Source: Diplonema papillatum
Taxonomy: Eukaryota > Euglenozoa > Diplonemea > Diplonemida > Diplonemidae
NCBI GenBank assembly: GCA_030068145.1
Contig: JAPJBO010000934.1
Coordinates: 1-64,000, forward strand
Direction: 5' to 3'
Length of the DNA stretch: 64,000 nt
Positions 20,461 to 30,590 of the stretch are shown here, one piece after another. The notes under the pieces are model-generated. The model was not told where the DNA came from and did no database searches. It saw only the letters and a program-made list of their open reading frames with translations. The translations under genes and the position numbers were made by a program. The first letter of the stretch is position 1. Each line of letters starts with the position of its first letter.

Positions 20461-21095
20461 TGTCAAGTTCGGGCGTGGGGGGAAGGGGTGCTGACGATAT
20501 GGTGCTTCGCTATCGTGATATCGTACGGTCAGCGCTGCTGGTGTTCTCTTTGTTTTTAGAGCTTTTGTGGCAGATGTGTTCCGACTTATTTTCCTTATTC
20601 CCAGACACGGAAGGAACCGGGGAGACGGGGATGGTGTTCGATGAGTGTGCTTATTTATTTTTGCTTTACTTCTTTTTGTCCCGCAGTACTAGTTTCGCTC
20701 TCACCCGCAAGCACATTGAACAAAGGTTCCGTTGGTTGACGGTACAGACTTATTTTCCTTGTGCATCTTCGAACGGCCGTTCGTGACTACTCAATACCGG
20801 CGAATTTCGCTCAGTCCATAGTCAACGCTGGTGGCGTGGGGTTTTTTTGGTCGAGGGGAAGTCTCCGGTTGACAGGTTAGGCGTGGGGTCTGCTAGGCTG
20901 TTCCTAAACCGGTCCATCCCATCCTGATAGACCATGGTGCACCGTGATGGAGAGCTCCAAGCAATTCGATGAAGCTCCGGGGGGTAGAGATGACCTGATA
21001 CACCAAGGTGTGCCGGGTGGTACGCCGCGATAGACAGCGGCAGGCAATACGATGCAGATCCAGAGGATAAGGGTGGATCGGCCTACTGTTCCTGT
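20460..21095. other. No recognised gene
   Basis: A 108-codon plus ORF (20460-20786) has hydrophobic stretches but no recognisable family. Short sequences like GGGATAGACAACGGCGATCA (19519) have relatives near 21030. Confidence 0.35.
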
Positions 21096-21099
21096 TTTT

Positions 21100-21510
21100 T
21101 GGGACTCACGGGCAGTGTGCGCGCGATCAGCCGGCTTGCCAGCTGATTACATTTCGAGCCCTTTTTTTTTGCGGCAACCAATTTCTGCTTCGCTGGAGAC
21201 AGTATTTGTTACAGCTAAAAAGAACGTTGGCAGCGGTTTAACCAGAACACGTGCCGGTTAAATCGCAAACAAGCTCGTGCTCCGGTGCCTGTTCTTTTTT
21301 ACCGGCAGACTCGCACAAGAATCAGCCGATTTTCAACAGTAAGCTTTTGGCTATGCCGCCCATGGAGCGGAAAGCTTGATGCACCGACAAGATGTTGTCG
21401 GAAACCCCTTCTGATCGGCAGACCTTCCAAAAATCAGCCGGCTGATTATCAGCCGGTCAGTTTTTCAAGAATTTTTTTTTCCGGCTGAAATCAGCCGTTC
21501 TTTTTCCTTC
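21100..21510. repeat. Cluster of inverted ATCAGCCGG motifs, with family S copy at 21210-21275
   Basis: GATCAGCCGGCTTGCCAGCT, AATCAGCCGATTTT, AATCAGCCGGCTGATTATCA and CCGGCTGAAATCAGCCG occur within 400 bp in both orientations. The family S block (ACAGCTAAAAAGAACGTTGG) lies inside. Confidence 0.6.
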
Positions 21511-21764
21511 GCGCGAACACTGCTAACGGGGTTTAAGGTCTGAGTTTCGGCAGACTACAGTATTCACCATTTCGTCTTCTTCTCTGCATGGACTGCGTTG
21601 AAGCTTGAGGAGGAGCACGTTTCCTTTTCGGCATCCCCAACGTTCTTCCAAAAGTGAACCAAATGCGAAGGCCCTTGCCACCACCAGCAGCTTTACACCC
21701 CCAAGGCAGTGTCTTGGCTACTACTTTCAGATTCGACCGCGGTCCGAATCTGGTCACTCGACTG

Positions 21765-21965
21765 GATGCCCCTTTGTTCTTCGCTTACACCACCGTGTGT
21801 TGTTTGTTCACCTGTACCAGGACTTTTCTCCCCAGTTGTGTTTGTGTGTCTTGTCGTGTAGGGTTAGACCTCACGTCCGTTCAGCACGCACTTGGGATCC
21901 CTTCGGTTCTTTGTCTGGCAGCCTCGAGCATTTCCTTCCAAGCTGGCGCTTGTGGAATGAAATTT
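21765..21965 (+). mobile_element. Family C element, internally shortened
   Basis: TTCTTCGCTTACACCACCGT through CTTGGGATCCCTTCGGTTCT and GAGCATTTCCTTCCAAGCTG. It lacks the poly-A tail. Confidence 0.75.
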
Positions 21966-22077
21966 TGCCTTCGCCGTGTTTTTTGATGGACGACCACAGG
22001 GAAGCCATCTGGCCACAAGCGTGCAGTTGTCCGTCAATTTGTGGACAAGGGTACGCGAAAGCTACGCTACTACTCTT

Positions 22078-22185
22078 TTTTGTGTTTCCGACGATCCGAA
22101 TGGACGTACAGATTGGTGTCTTTCGACCTTTTGGATGCTTGTGAAGTTCAGCTTACTGCGTGCTTGTGGTGATCGGTGGGGTTCC
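22078..22185 (+). repeat. Family H copy
   Basis: TTTCCGACGATCCGAATGGA, CAGATTGGTGTCTTTCGACC and GTGAAGTTCAGCTT recur at 34705-34800 and 35335-35425. Confidence 0.65.
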
Positions 22186-22189
22186 CAAA

Positions 22190-22508
22190 AGAAAATGTTC
22201 CGTGTTATCGTATCTTCGAGCTAGACTTGATCTCGTGCATTAGCCAAGTGGCCCATTCTGTTGCTTTTCCGCTGGGCTCCTGATAGCGGACTCGCGCGCA
22301 AACAGACAGTATGACTGCTGTGTTGCGGGCTGCAAATTCATCCAATACTTGTCTGTACGTTACCTCACTCTGTCCAAAGATGCGCGTGAGGTTGGCTTTT
22401 TTTTTTTTTTTTTTTTTTTTAACGAGTGGGTTCGGGCCCGGTATAAAGGACTGACCGGGTTTCTCCTGATCCAACCCCACTCTTTTGAGTGGAGCCGAAC
22501 CAGGAGAT
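22190..22508. other. No gene; 22-nt T tract
   Basis: GCCAAGTGGCCCATTCTG at 22240 repeats AGCCAGGTGGCCCATTCTG at 3852. A long T tract spans 22399-22420. No gene recognised. Confidence 0.4.
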
Positions 22509-22509
22509 A

Positions 22510-22665
22510 ACCGTAGGAACCGGCCACAAGGCTCAAACCCTCGGAACAACAAGGCTCCTCAGTGCGTTACGCCCGCCGGTCCATTCGGACTCGTATAGAC
22601 CCGGTTGTAGACACGGGATCTGGATGTGAATTTGGAAGTTGCCGTTCGCCGAAGCTAGTAATCGT
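22510..22665 (-). rRNA. 28S rRNA 3'-terminal fragment
   Basis: On the minus strand GGGTCTATACGAGTCCG, GGCGTAACGCACTGAGGAG and CCTTGTTGTTCCGAGGG align in order with the last ~100 bases of 28S rRNA (TATACGACTT, GTATTGTAAGCAGTAGAGTA, GCCTTGTTGTTACGA in yeast). It matches the fragment at 25725-25928. It is isolated from the rest of the rRNA gene. Confidence 0.65.
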
Positions 22666-22669
22666 GGCC

Positions 22670-24100
22670 CGATAAATCCGATGTGCCCTGAGTAACTCAC
22701 GCATTCCTCTAGACTGATGGCCCGCCCTCCTATGTGTCTTTTTTTTCCCCCGCACAGGCTCCAAAACAGGAACACACTTCCCCAGATCACAACACCCGGG
22801 AGTCGGTCCGAATCTGGCAGCGCCACAAAGCATTGCGGCTAATATCCTGCCCCAGGGGGTTCCGAAAAAAATAAGAGCTCGCACAACCGCGGCTGGTACA
22901 AAACTAATTACGATGATGATGGGAAGAGAGAGTTGTTTTCGTTGAACGCAGTGCCTGATCGTTTTTTTTTTTTTTTTTTTTTTGTAAAGCTGGATCAGTG
23001 CATAATACAGAGACGTGATTTTGACCAAAAACGGGTGTTTTGCGCATCTGGACGTTTTTTGGCCTGAAGGCTTTGTACACCCTGACAATTTGTGGCCCTT
23101 TAATTTGCGGAATTCTATTTTATGGCCATGCAATTTGTGGACGAATTATTTTGGAGAGGCCCAGAATTAATATTTCCTGTCAGGCTCTTGGACAGGCACT
23201 CGACCGTTTTGGGGACAGGGAACTAGCTATGCCCTACCGCAGAGACAGATGCAAATTATGCCTGCGCCGCAATTTTTCGCGGAAATTTTTGAACTGTCAC
23301 ACAAAAGCAAATGCTTGTTTCACAGGTTTGGATATCATCCATTGCTTCTTACGTACTAAGCACGTGTCGAGGCTTCGCCGTCAAGTGTTCTCTGGTTCGC
23401 GACCGGGCTGACTGAAAGCACTGCGACGTGTCACCACTTCAGATCTCAGCTCTTCGAATGTCGACACAGCGTAGTTGCAAGAATCGGGAATTCACCTTCA
23501 CATCGGAGTACTTATGTTCGTATGACCGTCGTCGTCCGAGTCACGCCTAACGCCAGAATGCAAGGTAGCAGTTGATGGTTGACTATCGTATAGAAACCAT
23601 CGTTCAACCTGCGTGATGGATGGTCCACCACTGCGGCACCGGGTCTGTCAAGGCTGTCACTACACCGCCTGCCATTCTTGGTCTCCATCGACTTCGAATG
23701 CACCCTGAGTTTCTGGCTTGCTGCCGGTGTACTTCTGCTGTTAGCCCCTTACGAATGGAGGAAGGCTGTCCAGCGTGCGGAAAGCCTTCTGGGGAATCCA
23801 TGGGTCAAACTCGAGAGTGTTACGACTCCAAAATTGGAAACCTGGTGCTCTGTGGGAAGGTTTCGTGGCACATCTCTTCGAGGCAGGAAAACATTGATCA
23901 TTTTTTTGGCGTGCCTTTGCTCTGGAGGCGCAGTGTCCGAACGCCAGCTCGGGTTCTGGCTGTTTTTTAGACAGAAATGCATGTCCCCCCGTCCGTAAAG
24001 GGTTTTAAAGCTGGGAGAAGACCCAACCCTGGCCATTGAGGGAATCAATCGTCCTTGTGCCGCCATGCTGCACGCGATGCGACGATGTTGCTGCGGCGGT
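22670..24100. other. Intergenic, no recognised gene
   Basis: Contains a T tract (22963-22983), an AT-richer stretch (22975-23350) and unremarkable ORFs. The 3' UTR of the lectin gene should fall near 24000-24100. Confidence 0.4.
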
Positions 24101-24102
24101 GT

Positions 24103-25539
24103 TCACAAAACTTTCACGAGCCTCCACTGCTGGTTGATTCCCCCGATGTATTCATACTGCGTCACGGATGCACCGGTGTCGAGGGAGAATCCGTCCATCC
24201 CGACGGCTTTGCCGGAATGCCTGGCGTGGATGCTGACGTATCCGTCGCCCGTGTCGAGAACTTCAAACTGCTGGCTCGGCGCTTGGTTGTAGGTGTTTTG
24301 CTGGATGGGAACGCCGTCGTAGTACGACTGCGCGGCAACTTCCAGAACGAGGAGGGAGTTGCCGTTCACGATCTTGTAGTATCCATCGCCCACGTCTTCG
24401 AACGTCCACACCTGCGAATACAGGAGGTTCGCTGCGTTCACCTGCAGCCGCTCTGCCGGAAGCGACGACTGGTTGAAGACGTCAAGGTAGTTCCCGTTGT
24501 ACTTGTTGCCCAGGGAGTACTTCCCCGTCAACGTGCCGGCCAGCGACGGCCCGGCGGTGATCGGGGGGCCGGTCGGCGGGGCGTCGACCAGCCTCCACTG
24601 CTGGTTTGCCTGACCGGAGGATGCAAACTGCCGCAGGTCCGCGCCGTCGTACGTGGCCCAAGCGTAAAGCTCGATGGGCTTGCTCGACTGCCGGTTGGTG
24701 ATGGTGACGTATCCGTCGCCGGCGTCTGTAACGGCGAACTCTTGGTGCGGCATGAACAGGTACGGGTACTGGATGATGTTCGCCCCATCCTCCTCCGAGC
24801 CGTCTTCGACTTGAAGCACGTGGCCGGAGTTTACGTTCTCGATCTTCCAGAACCCATTGTCAACGGGAGTGAACCTCCACTGCTGATGCGGGCCGAACGT
24901 TCCTTCGGACACTTCGACGTCCGCTTGCCGGTCCGTCGACCCATACTCGACTTCCACGTACTTTCCGCTGTATTTGTTGCCTATCAAGAAAACCCCGGGC
25001 TCGATGGGCGCCGCCGGGTCTGCAACAGCGTCCGGCGTGCCAGCCGGGACCAGCTTCCAAGCCTGGTGGGGGCCGTTGGTCTTCGACCACTGCCCGATGC
25101 TCGCCCCACCGTACATCTTCCAGCCGTAGATTTGGATGGGCTTCCCCGCGTGCCTCGACTGGATCGTGACGAAGCCGTCGGCATCCTCCTCCACGAGGAA
25201 CTGCTGGTTGGGGCTGTCGGTGTACGGGTTCTGGATGACGTTCGCCCCGTTCAGCTCTGACGCCCTGTCGACTTCGAGCGCATGGCCGGAGTTGACGTTG
25301 ACGATCTTAAAATACCCGTCGTTCAAGCTCGTGAACGTCCACTCCTGAGACGGATACTTGTCGAACTCGGCGACCTCCACATTCGCCGCCTCGTCCGTCG
25401 AAGCGTCGGAGATATCCATCGCCTTGCCGCTGAACTTGTTCAGCACGTAGTACCCGCCGTTCGCCGGCGCACCCGCGCAGTGGCAAAGCACCGCCGCGAC
25501 CGACAACAGTCGCAGGGCCTGCCTCGTGGGACTTGCCAT
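24103..25539 (-). CDS. Secreted protein with three ricin-B-type lectin domains
   Basis: An intact intron-free ORF of 478 aa. Residues 1-23 form a signal peptide (Arg-containing n-region, LLSVAAVLCHCAGA core). Three beta-trefoil-like domains follow at about 28-165, 184-315 and 335-478. Each repeats YYVLNKFSGK/FLIGNKYSGK/YSLGNKYNG-type openings, DGYxxIxNxNS motifs and closing QxW signatures (HQAWKLV, NQQWRLV, NQQWRLV). Such domains usually bind sugars; no catalytic domain is attached, so I infer an extracellular carbohydrate-binding protein, not an enzyme or toxin. The leader before the ATG is A/G-rich. GC content is higher than in the flanks. The 401-codon plus-strand ORF over it is a shadow. 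Confidence 0.93.
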   Translation of the reverse strand: MASPTRQALRLLSVAAVLCHCAGAPANGGYYVLNKFSGKAMDISDASTDEAANVEVAEFDKYPSQEWTFTSLNDGYFKIVNVNSGHALEVDRASELNGANVIQNPYTDSPNQQFLVEEDADGFVTIQSRHAGKPIQIYGWKMYGGASIGQWSKTNGPHQAWKLVPAGTPDAVADPAAPIEPGVFLIGNKYSGKYVEVEYGSTDRQADVEVSEGTFGPHQQWRFTPVDNGFWKIENVNSGHVLQVEDGSEEDGANIIQYPYLFMPHQEFAVTDAGDGYVTITNRQSSKPIELYAWATYDGADLRQFASSGQANQQWRLVDAPPTGPPITAGPSLAGTLTGKYSLGNKYNGNYLDVFNQSSLPAERLQVNAANLLYSQVWTFEDVGDGYYKIVNGNSLLVLEVAAQSYYDGVPIQQNTYNQAPSQQFEVLDTGDGYVSIHARHSGKAVGMDGFSLDTGASVTQYEYIGGINQQWRLVKVL

Positions 25540-25624
25540 CGGGTTCTCTTTGTTTTTTCTTGTGTTTGCTTTCCTTCCTTAATACAGGGTTGCCTGCAAG
25601 GTCTGGGTTTGCTGACTTAAGGTG

Positions 25625-25700
25625 CGTGGGGGGAATCGCGAGAACGTGCTTGGAATGGATATGTTGCTCAACACCGCACGGGTTCCATTTGCGCTGTGTT
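25625..25700 (+). repeat. Family A 5' fragment
   Basis: GAACGTGCTTGGAATGGATA then CTCAACACCGCACGG, broken off at the junction with the rRNA fragment. Confidence 0.65.
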
Positions 25701-25724
25701 ACACATAGGGACTCTGAACAACAA

Positions 25725-25928
25725 GGTCCATCCGTGCGTTACGCCCGGATTCGGAATCGTATAGACCCGGTTGGAGAGGCGGGATCTGGGTGTGAACTTG
25801 GAGATGGTCGTTTGCCGTGGCCCCGATAGCGCAGCTCTGGCTTAGAGGCGTTCTGCCAGCGGTAATCCATCCCGTGGCAGCACCACGCACGGCACTGTCC
25901 GATCGAACAACCGTAGATACCAGGGGCT
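25725..25928 (-). rRNA. 28S rRNA 3' fragment with internal deletion
   Basis: On the minus strand: CCCTGGTATCTACGGTTGTT, CGATCGGACAGTGCCGTG, GGATGGATTACCGCTGGCAG, AACGCCTCTAAGCCAGAG, GGGTCTATACGATTCC and CCTTGTTGTTCAGAG follow the order of the 28S 3' end. It overlaps the end of the 12215 segment and extends further 3'. About 200 bases, against roughly 350 expected, so it is deleted internally. Confidence 0.75.
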
Positions 25929-25952
25929 AAATCCGGCCGAGCCGCTGAACCG

Positions 25953-26265
25953 CAACTCCGAGACGCAAGGATGCAACTCCGAGACACAAGGATGCAACTC
26001 CGAGACGCAAGGATGCAACTCCGAGACGGCAAGGATGCAACTCCGAGACACAAGGATGCAACTCCGAGACGCAAGGATGCAACTCCGAGACGGCAAGGAT
26101 GCAACTCCGAGACGCAAGGATGCAACTCCGAGACACAAGGATGCAACTCCGAGACGGCAAGGATGCAACTCCGAGACGCAAGGATGCAACTCCGAGACGC
26201 AAGGATGCAACTCCGAGACGGCAAGGATGCAACTCCGAGACGCAAGGATGCAACTCCGAGACGCG
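25953..26265. repeat. 21/22-bp minisatellite, about 15 copies
   Basis: The unit is GCAACTCCGAGACGCAAGGA plus T, with CACAAGGAT and CGGCAAGGAT variants mixed in. It starts within 30 bp of the rRNA fragment. Reading frames remain open through it on both strands but are repeat artefacts. Confidence 0.96.
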
Positions 26266-26489
26266 TCGACGCGCATTGCTACCCGAAGCAGCCCAGCCAA
26301 CTCAAGAAGAACATTTTTTCGGAGTACTTCTCGGCACCGGCCGTGGGTTGCTGGCTTCTCGAGTAGCCCAAACCGCCCTCCGCCTGGTTTACTGACTACG
26401 TTGTACTGCCCTGGCGTTGATGTCCGATTTCCACAGTAGTCTTGCCTCATAAGAGAAACAGAAATGTGCAGTTCGGGTTTGTTCTTTAC

Positions 26490-26735
26490 TTGTTCGTTGT
26501 CGACAACAGATTATGGTGAGATGTCGTTTAGATGTAAATCCAAACCCAAGAAACACCGGCGATCGGCATCCACTGATCGATGATGGCGAACTGATGATAC
26601 GGTAAGAAGACTCTAAGATTCTTGTTTATTGCGCACAAGCAATAAGCCTTTCTCCGGCCAGAGAAGAGCAAGATGGGGGGAATCTTAGTGTAATAGGCAG
26701 AACACTGCCCCTCAGGCACGTTTGATGCTAGCAGT
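26490..26735. repeat. Family F, X and W copies
   Basis: F: TTTACTTGTTCGTTGTCGAC and TTTAGATGTAAATCCAAACC (26490-26545). X: CATCCACTGATCGATGATGG (26565-26612). W: AGGCAGAACACTGCCCCTCA (26695-26735). Each block recurs elsewhere in the window. Confidence 0.6.
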
Positions 26736-26861
26736 GTCTGCAGTCAGGCGGATGTTCGTAGCTCAGGACCATCCATGCCACTCGAGCTCTGGCAAACCCG
26801 TCGCGGGAAAAAGGCCCCTACTACCGGGGCGGGGGGAATTCGCACTTTGTGTGTGAGGTTG

Positions 26862-26940
26862 GCTTCGTTTTTCTTTCTCTGCGCAACTGGTGTTGTTCCG
26901 AAATGTTCTCATTCATGCAACAGTACGACTATGATAAGCG
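26862..26940 (+). repeat. Family Y copy
   Basis: TTGGCTTCGTTTTTCTTTCT, GTGTTGTTCCGAAATGTTCT and ACAGTACGACTATGATAA resemble 36577-36662, which ends in poly-A. Confidence 0.6.
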
Positions 26941-27260
26941 TTATTTTTGGATTAGAAGGTCGGTATTTCAAATACCGTCCAGCCTCTAATGTATAGGCCA
27001 ATAACATGCGCGGTTTATAATTTTATCGGCCGCTAATTTATAAATCCTTTATTATTATTCTCGGCACCACTCTTTGTGGATTAATGAATTAATTTCTTTT
27101 TTTTTTTTGGCGGCGCCGCTTTAGCTGCGCCGCAGGCCCACGGTACGGTGCAGTGCGTGGCGCGCCTCTGTTTTACAGGCCTTTGTTTTATGCAATTATT
27201 AATTTATAAATCGTTAATTGTTTCCTTTCAAATTTCCCGATATTTATAAATTAAAAACTA
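26937..27260. other. AT-rich patch with a 36-bp segment also inserted at 62719
   Basis: AGCGTTATTTTTGGATTAGA and the following bases match the 48-bp insertion in the family C element at 62719-62766. The rest (TTTATAAATC, TTAATTTATAAATCG) is AT-rich, unlike its surroundings. Confidence 0.5.
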
Positions 27261-27384
27261 CATAAATTAGGAGCCAGACGGTAGAGGTTAACGCAGGTAA
27301 GCGTTCGCACTCGAAGTTGCACGCCGCTGAAGAGTTCTGTTCACGGTGGGTCTGAGCATTCGCGTTTCTATTCGCAAGCCATGC

Positions 27385-27965
27385 CCTGAACAAGGACCAG
27401 CCGAGGGCGGTCCTCCTCATACACGTGTTTGCCGCACCGACATCCAGAAGCTGCTGGGCTGCATCCGTTCTATTCACGATGCCTCGGACTGAACAAGGCC
27501 CTTTCTGTATGGCAACAAGCCCGAAAGTTGTGAGGCCATGTGTTCTTATGACCACTGGCCCTGGACCAGCCGAGGCCTCGTCCTGAACAAGGCCCTTTCT
27601 GTATGGTAACGAGCCCAAAAGTTGTGAGGCCATATGTTCTTATGACCACTGGCCCTGGACCAGCCGAGGGCGGTCCTCCTCATCCACCTGTTCGCCGCAC
27701 CGACATACAGAAGCTGCTGGGCTGCTTCCGCTCTATTCACGATGTCTCGTCCTGAACAAGGCCCTTTCTGTCGCACCGACATCTAGAAGCTGCTGGGCTG
27801 CACCCGTTCTAGTCACGACGCCTCGTCCTGAACAAGGCCCTTTCTGTAACGAGCCCAAAAGCTGTGAGGCCATGTGTTCTCATGACCACTGGACGGCCAG
27901 CCGAGGGCGGTCCTACGTCCAGAAGCTACTGGGCTGAGCAGCCTTTCTTTCCACAAATCCTGCCC
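27385..27965 (-). pseudogene. Decayed tandem ankyrin-repeat sequence
   Basis: On the minus strand, imperfect copies read AAQQLLDVGAANTCMRRTAL and AAQQLLYVGAANRWMRRTAL, degenerate ankyrin repeats (helix-2 QLLL-GA, then RTAL). The DNA block CCTGAACAAGGCCCTTTCTG to CTGCTGGGCTG recurs about four times with indels, breaking the frame. It directly follows the intact ankyrin gene, so it probably descends from a duplicated or extended copy of it. Confidence 0.55.
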
Positions 27966-27979
27966 TGATCAAGGCTTTT

Positions 27980-28669
27980 TCACTTTTCTTTCACTTTTGG
28001 TGGTGAGCCAAGGGGTTTATCCAAGAGCTTGACAACCTTCTCGTGACCTTCTTTCACTTTTGGAGGCGAGCCAAGGGGTTTATCCAAGAGCTTGACAACC
28101 TTCTCGTGACCTTCTTTCACTTTTGGAGGCGAGCCAAAGGGGTTATCCAAGAGTTTGACAACCTTCTCGTGTCCATTGGCCTTGGCGTGCATGAGGGCAG
28201 TCTTCCCCTTATTGTCCTTCGCATCTGCGTTCACACCAGCACCCAGAAGCTCTTTGACGACGTTTTCGAAGCCGAACAGACTGGCATAAAAAAGAGCGGT
28301 CATCCCGCTGGTGTCGGCTTTTTCCATGTCCGCTCGAGCGGCGAGCAAGTGCTTGGCGGCGGCAGCGTGGCCTTCGAGGCTGGCGAGTATGAGGGCGGTG
28401 TAGCCGTTTTCGTCCGTCGCGTCCACGTCGGCACCCGCGGCCAAAAGCTCAGTGACTACGGATTCGAAGCCGTTCTGGCTGGCCACCATAAGTGCGGTGC
28501 TGCCCTCCGGATCTGCCGTATTCACGTTGGCTTTCGCGCTCAGAAGCTTTTTGACGACGCCTCCGTGGCCGTTGTAGCTGGCAAAGACAAGGGCCGTCGA
28601 ATCGTCTCTCAGTAAGTCAGGAATCCGATCAAGCCCCGACGTCGATTCGTCTTCATCGCTTGTCGACAT
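27980..28669 (-). CDS. Ankyrin-repeat protein
   Basis: An intact ORF of 229 aa. After an acidic Ser-rich start (MSTSDEDESTSG), about five ankyrin repeats span residues 22-175 with the usual TALxxAS-x-GHxxVVxxLLxAGAxVxAxD pattern. They should form a protein-binding solenoid; the partner is unknown. Residues ~168-228 repeat a 21-residue unit (GHEKVVKLLDKPLGSPPKVK) three times, encoded by a 63-bp tandem DNA repeat (27987-28175) that copied the last ankyrin helix plus a basic linker. Family Q sequence begins 9 bases upstream of the ATG, and the candidate element V starts 58 bases upstream. Confidence 0.88.
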   Translation of the reverse strand: MSTSDEDESTSGLDRIPDLLRDDSTALVFASYNGHGGVVKKLLSAKANVNTADPEGSTALMVASQNGFESVVTELLAAGADVDATDENGYTALILASLEGHAAAAKHLLAARADMEKADTSGMTALFYASLFGFENVVKELLGAGVNADAKDNKGKTALMHAKANGHEKVVKLLDNPFGSPPKVKEGHEKVVKLLDKPLGSPPKVKEGHEKVVKLLDKPLGSPPKVKEK

Positions 28670-28677
28670 GTGCCCTT

Positions 28678-28715
28678 CTTTTTAGAGTTAAAGTTCGCTT
28701 GAAATTCTGAGAGAC
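28678..28715 (-). promoter_or_regulatory. Family Q module at the ankyrin gene start
   Basis: TTTTTAGAGTTAAAGTTCGC and TTGAAATTC match 2187-2225 and, less well, 32690 and 32703. Being directly 5' of the ATG it is probably transcribed 5' UTR or promoter. Confidence 0.5.
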
Positions 28716-30179
28716 TTCGGAAAGGAGGGGGGGGGGGGGGGGGGGGGGGGGTGTGGGGCTAATTTATTCCGGGGTGGCTTTTTTTCCGACTTTTTTTTCC
28801 GACTTTTTTATTCCGGGAGGTGAAAATTTGTTCCGGGAGGTGAGAAATTTGTTCCGGGAAGTGAAGATTTGTTCCGGGGTGGGCTTTTTTTCTGACTAAT
28901 TTGTTCCGGGAACTGAAAATTTGTTCCGGGGTGGGCTTTTTTTCTGACTAATTTGTTCCTGGGTGAGTTTTTTTTCATTTCTGGGCTAAAAATGGCTGAC
29001 ACGATCAGTGAGCCTCCCAGAAAAAAAACTCACTCCGGAACAAATTTTCACTTCCCGGAACAAATTTTCAGTTCCGGAACAAATTTTCACTTCCCGGAAC
29101 AAATTTTCAGTTTCGGAACAAATTTCACCTAATTTCACGGGACCCGGACCGAACCCAGAACTGGGGAGGACTGGGCTGACAACCCAAGGTGGCAACAAAC
29201 GGAATCTGCACTCCACATTACATCACGCAAGAATGGCTGATTCCTTCCTGAAGTCATCGACTGTCTTTGTGCCCACAGGAAGCGCGAACTGAACGCAAGG
29301 ACCTTCCAGATGTGGAACACTGTACGGAGAGAAGACCACGCAACGGAGCAGGCGCCCACAAGTAGTTTCTAACAGGACTAATCCCTCACACCGAAGTGAT
29401 CATGAGTTGCCTTAACGAAACGAACCTTGTGGAGCTGAACTCAGGCTGATAGGTGGGCCTTCTACAACGTTAGCACCGGTCAGCAAGTAAACGTATCCGA
29501 CCCCTGGCACAGAAGGCACGCGGTGGCTATCGGTAAACTGCATCGCGCACTCAGACAGACTTAACAGCATGTACGTGGAACCCCTTCCCACGGTCAGTAA
29601 CTTGGACGACAATTACACTGGACGAACGCAGGAAATGACGAATATCCTCGAGGCTGTCGTAAATTCTCTTCTCAAAAATATTAAAATACATAGGGTCAAA
29701 AGGGCACCCCCCCGAAAAAAAAAAAAGACCCCAGATACGCAAACTCTTTCGAACGCTGCACACGGGTATCCTTCAAGTGACCTCTAACTATCTGTTGCAT
29801 ACGCGTATCCGGATCTGAAAGCCGAAGACTTTGTAACACTTTACCGCAACCGAAGTCGCGAACCGGGTTCGGCTTGCACTGCAAAAGCAGCATAATTGTG
29901 TCTTGCGCCGAGCGCGGAAATCCGCCACCCGCCATTCGGCTAGAGTGCAAGAACACAATTGCGAAGCGTACTACAAACGGATAGTGTTACATAGGCGAAC
30001 GAATCCTGCGAGAACCTATGGAGGGGCCCCTCGACAGCTTTCAGAACACGGCATAGTAAGTCAAGAGTCGGATAAGCGAGTGTGCACATTCTACTCCCGT
30101 TTGATCTGCATTTTCCACCTTTCCCCCCTTTCTTTGTTCTGCTGTGTGTATTTGAAAAACGTTATCGCATGCGGGTAGC

Positions 30180-30590
30180 GGGGTTTGCGGGTTAGGGTAT
30201 GCGGAGTTTGCAGTGTTAGGGTACGCGGGGTTGCGGGTTCGGGTATGCGGGTTTGCGAGGTTAGGGTATGCGGGTTTGCGGGTTAGGGTATGCGGGTTTG
30301 GGTATGCGGGTTTGCGGGGTTTGCGGGTTAGGGTTTGCGGGTTAGGGTACGCGGGTTTGCGGGTTCGGGTATGCGGGTTTGCGAGGTTAGGGTATGCGGG
30401 TTTGCGGGTTAGGGTATGCGGGTTTGGGTATGCGGGTTTGGGTATGCGGGTTTGGGTATGCGGGTTTGCGGGGTTTGCGGGTTAGGGTTTGCGGGGTTAG
30501 GGTACGCGGGTTGCGGGTTCGGGTTTGCGGGTTTGGGTATGCGGGTTTGCGGGTTCGGGTATGCGGGGGGGGGTTCGGGTATGCGTACCT
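30180..30590 (+). repeat. Telomere-like G-rich repeat block
   Basis: Interspersed GGGTTAGGGTATGCGGGTTT, GCGGGTTTGC and GGGTTCGGGTATGCGGG units of about 8-14 bp. TTAGGG is present but mixed with GCGGGT, so this is not a simple telomere. A C-rich counterpart with TTTTTTAACCACTACCCCCC units lies at 30835-30905. Confidence 0.9.

Noticed and set aside
24055..25260. 401-codon plus-strand ORF
   Set aside because: Shadow of the ricin-type lectin gene on the other strand.
25842..26450. 202-codon minus ORF
   Set aside because: Composed of the 21-bp minisatellite and an rRNA fragment.
30180..30590. Chromosome end
   Set aside because: The G-rich block lies mid-window with normal sequence on both sides and is not a pure telomere repeat.
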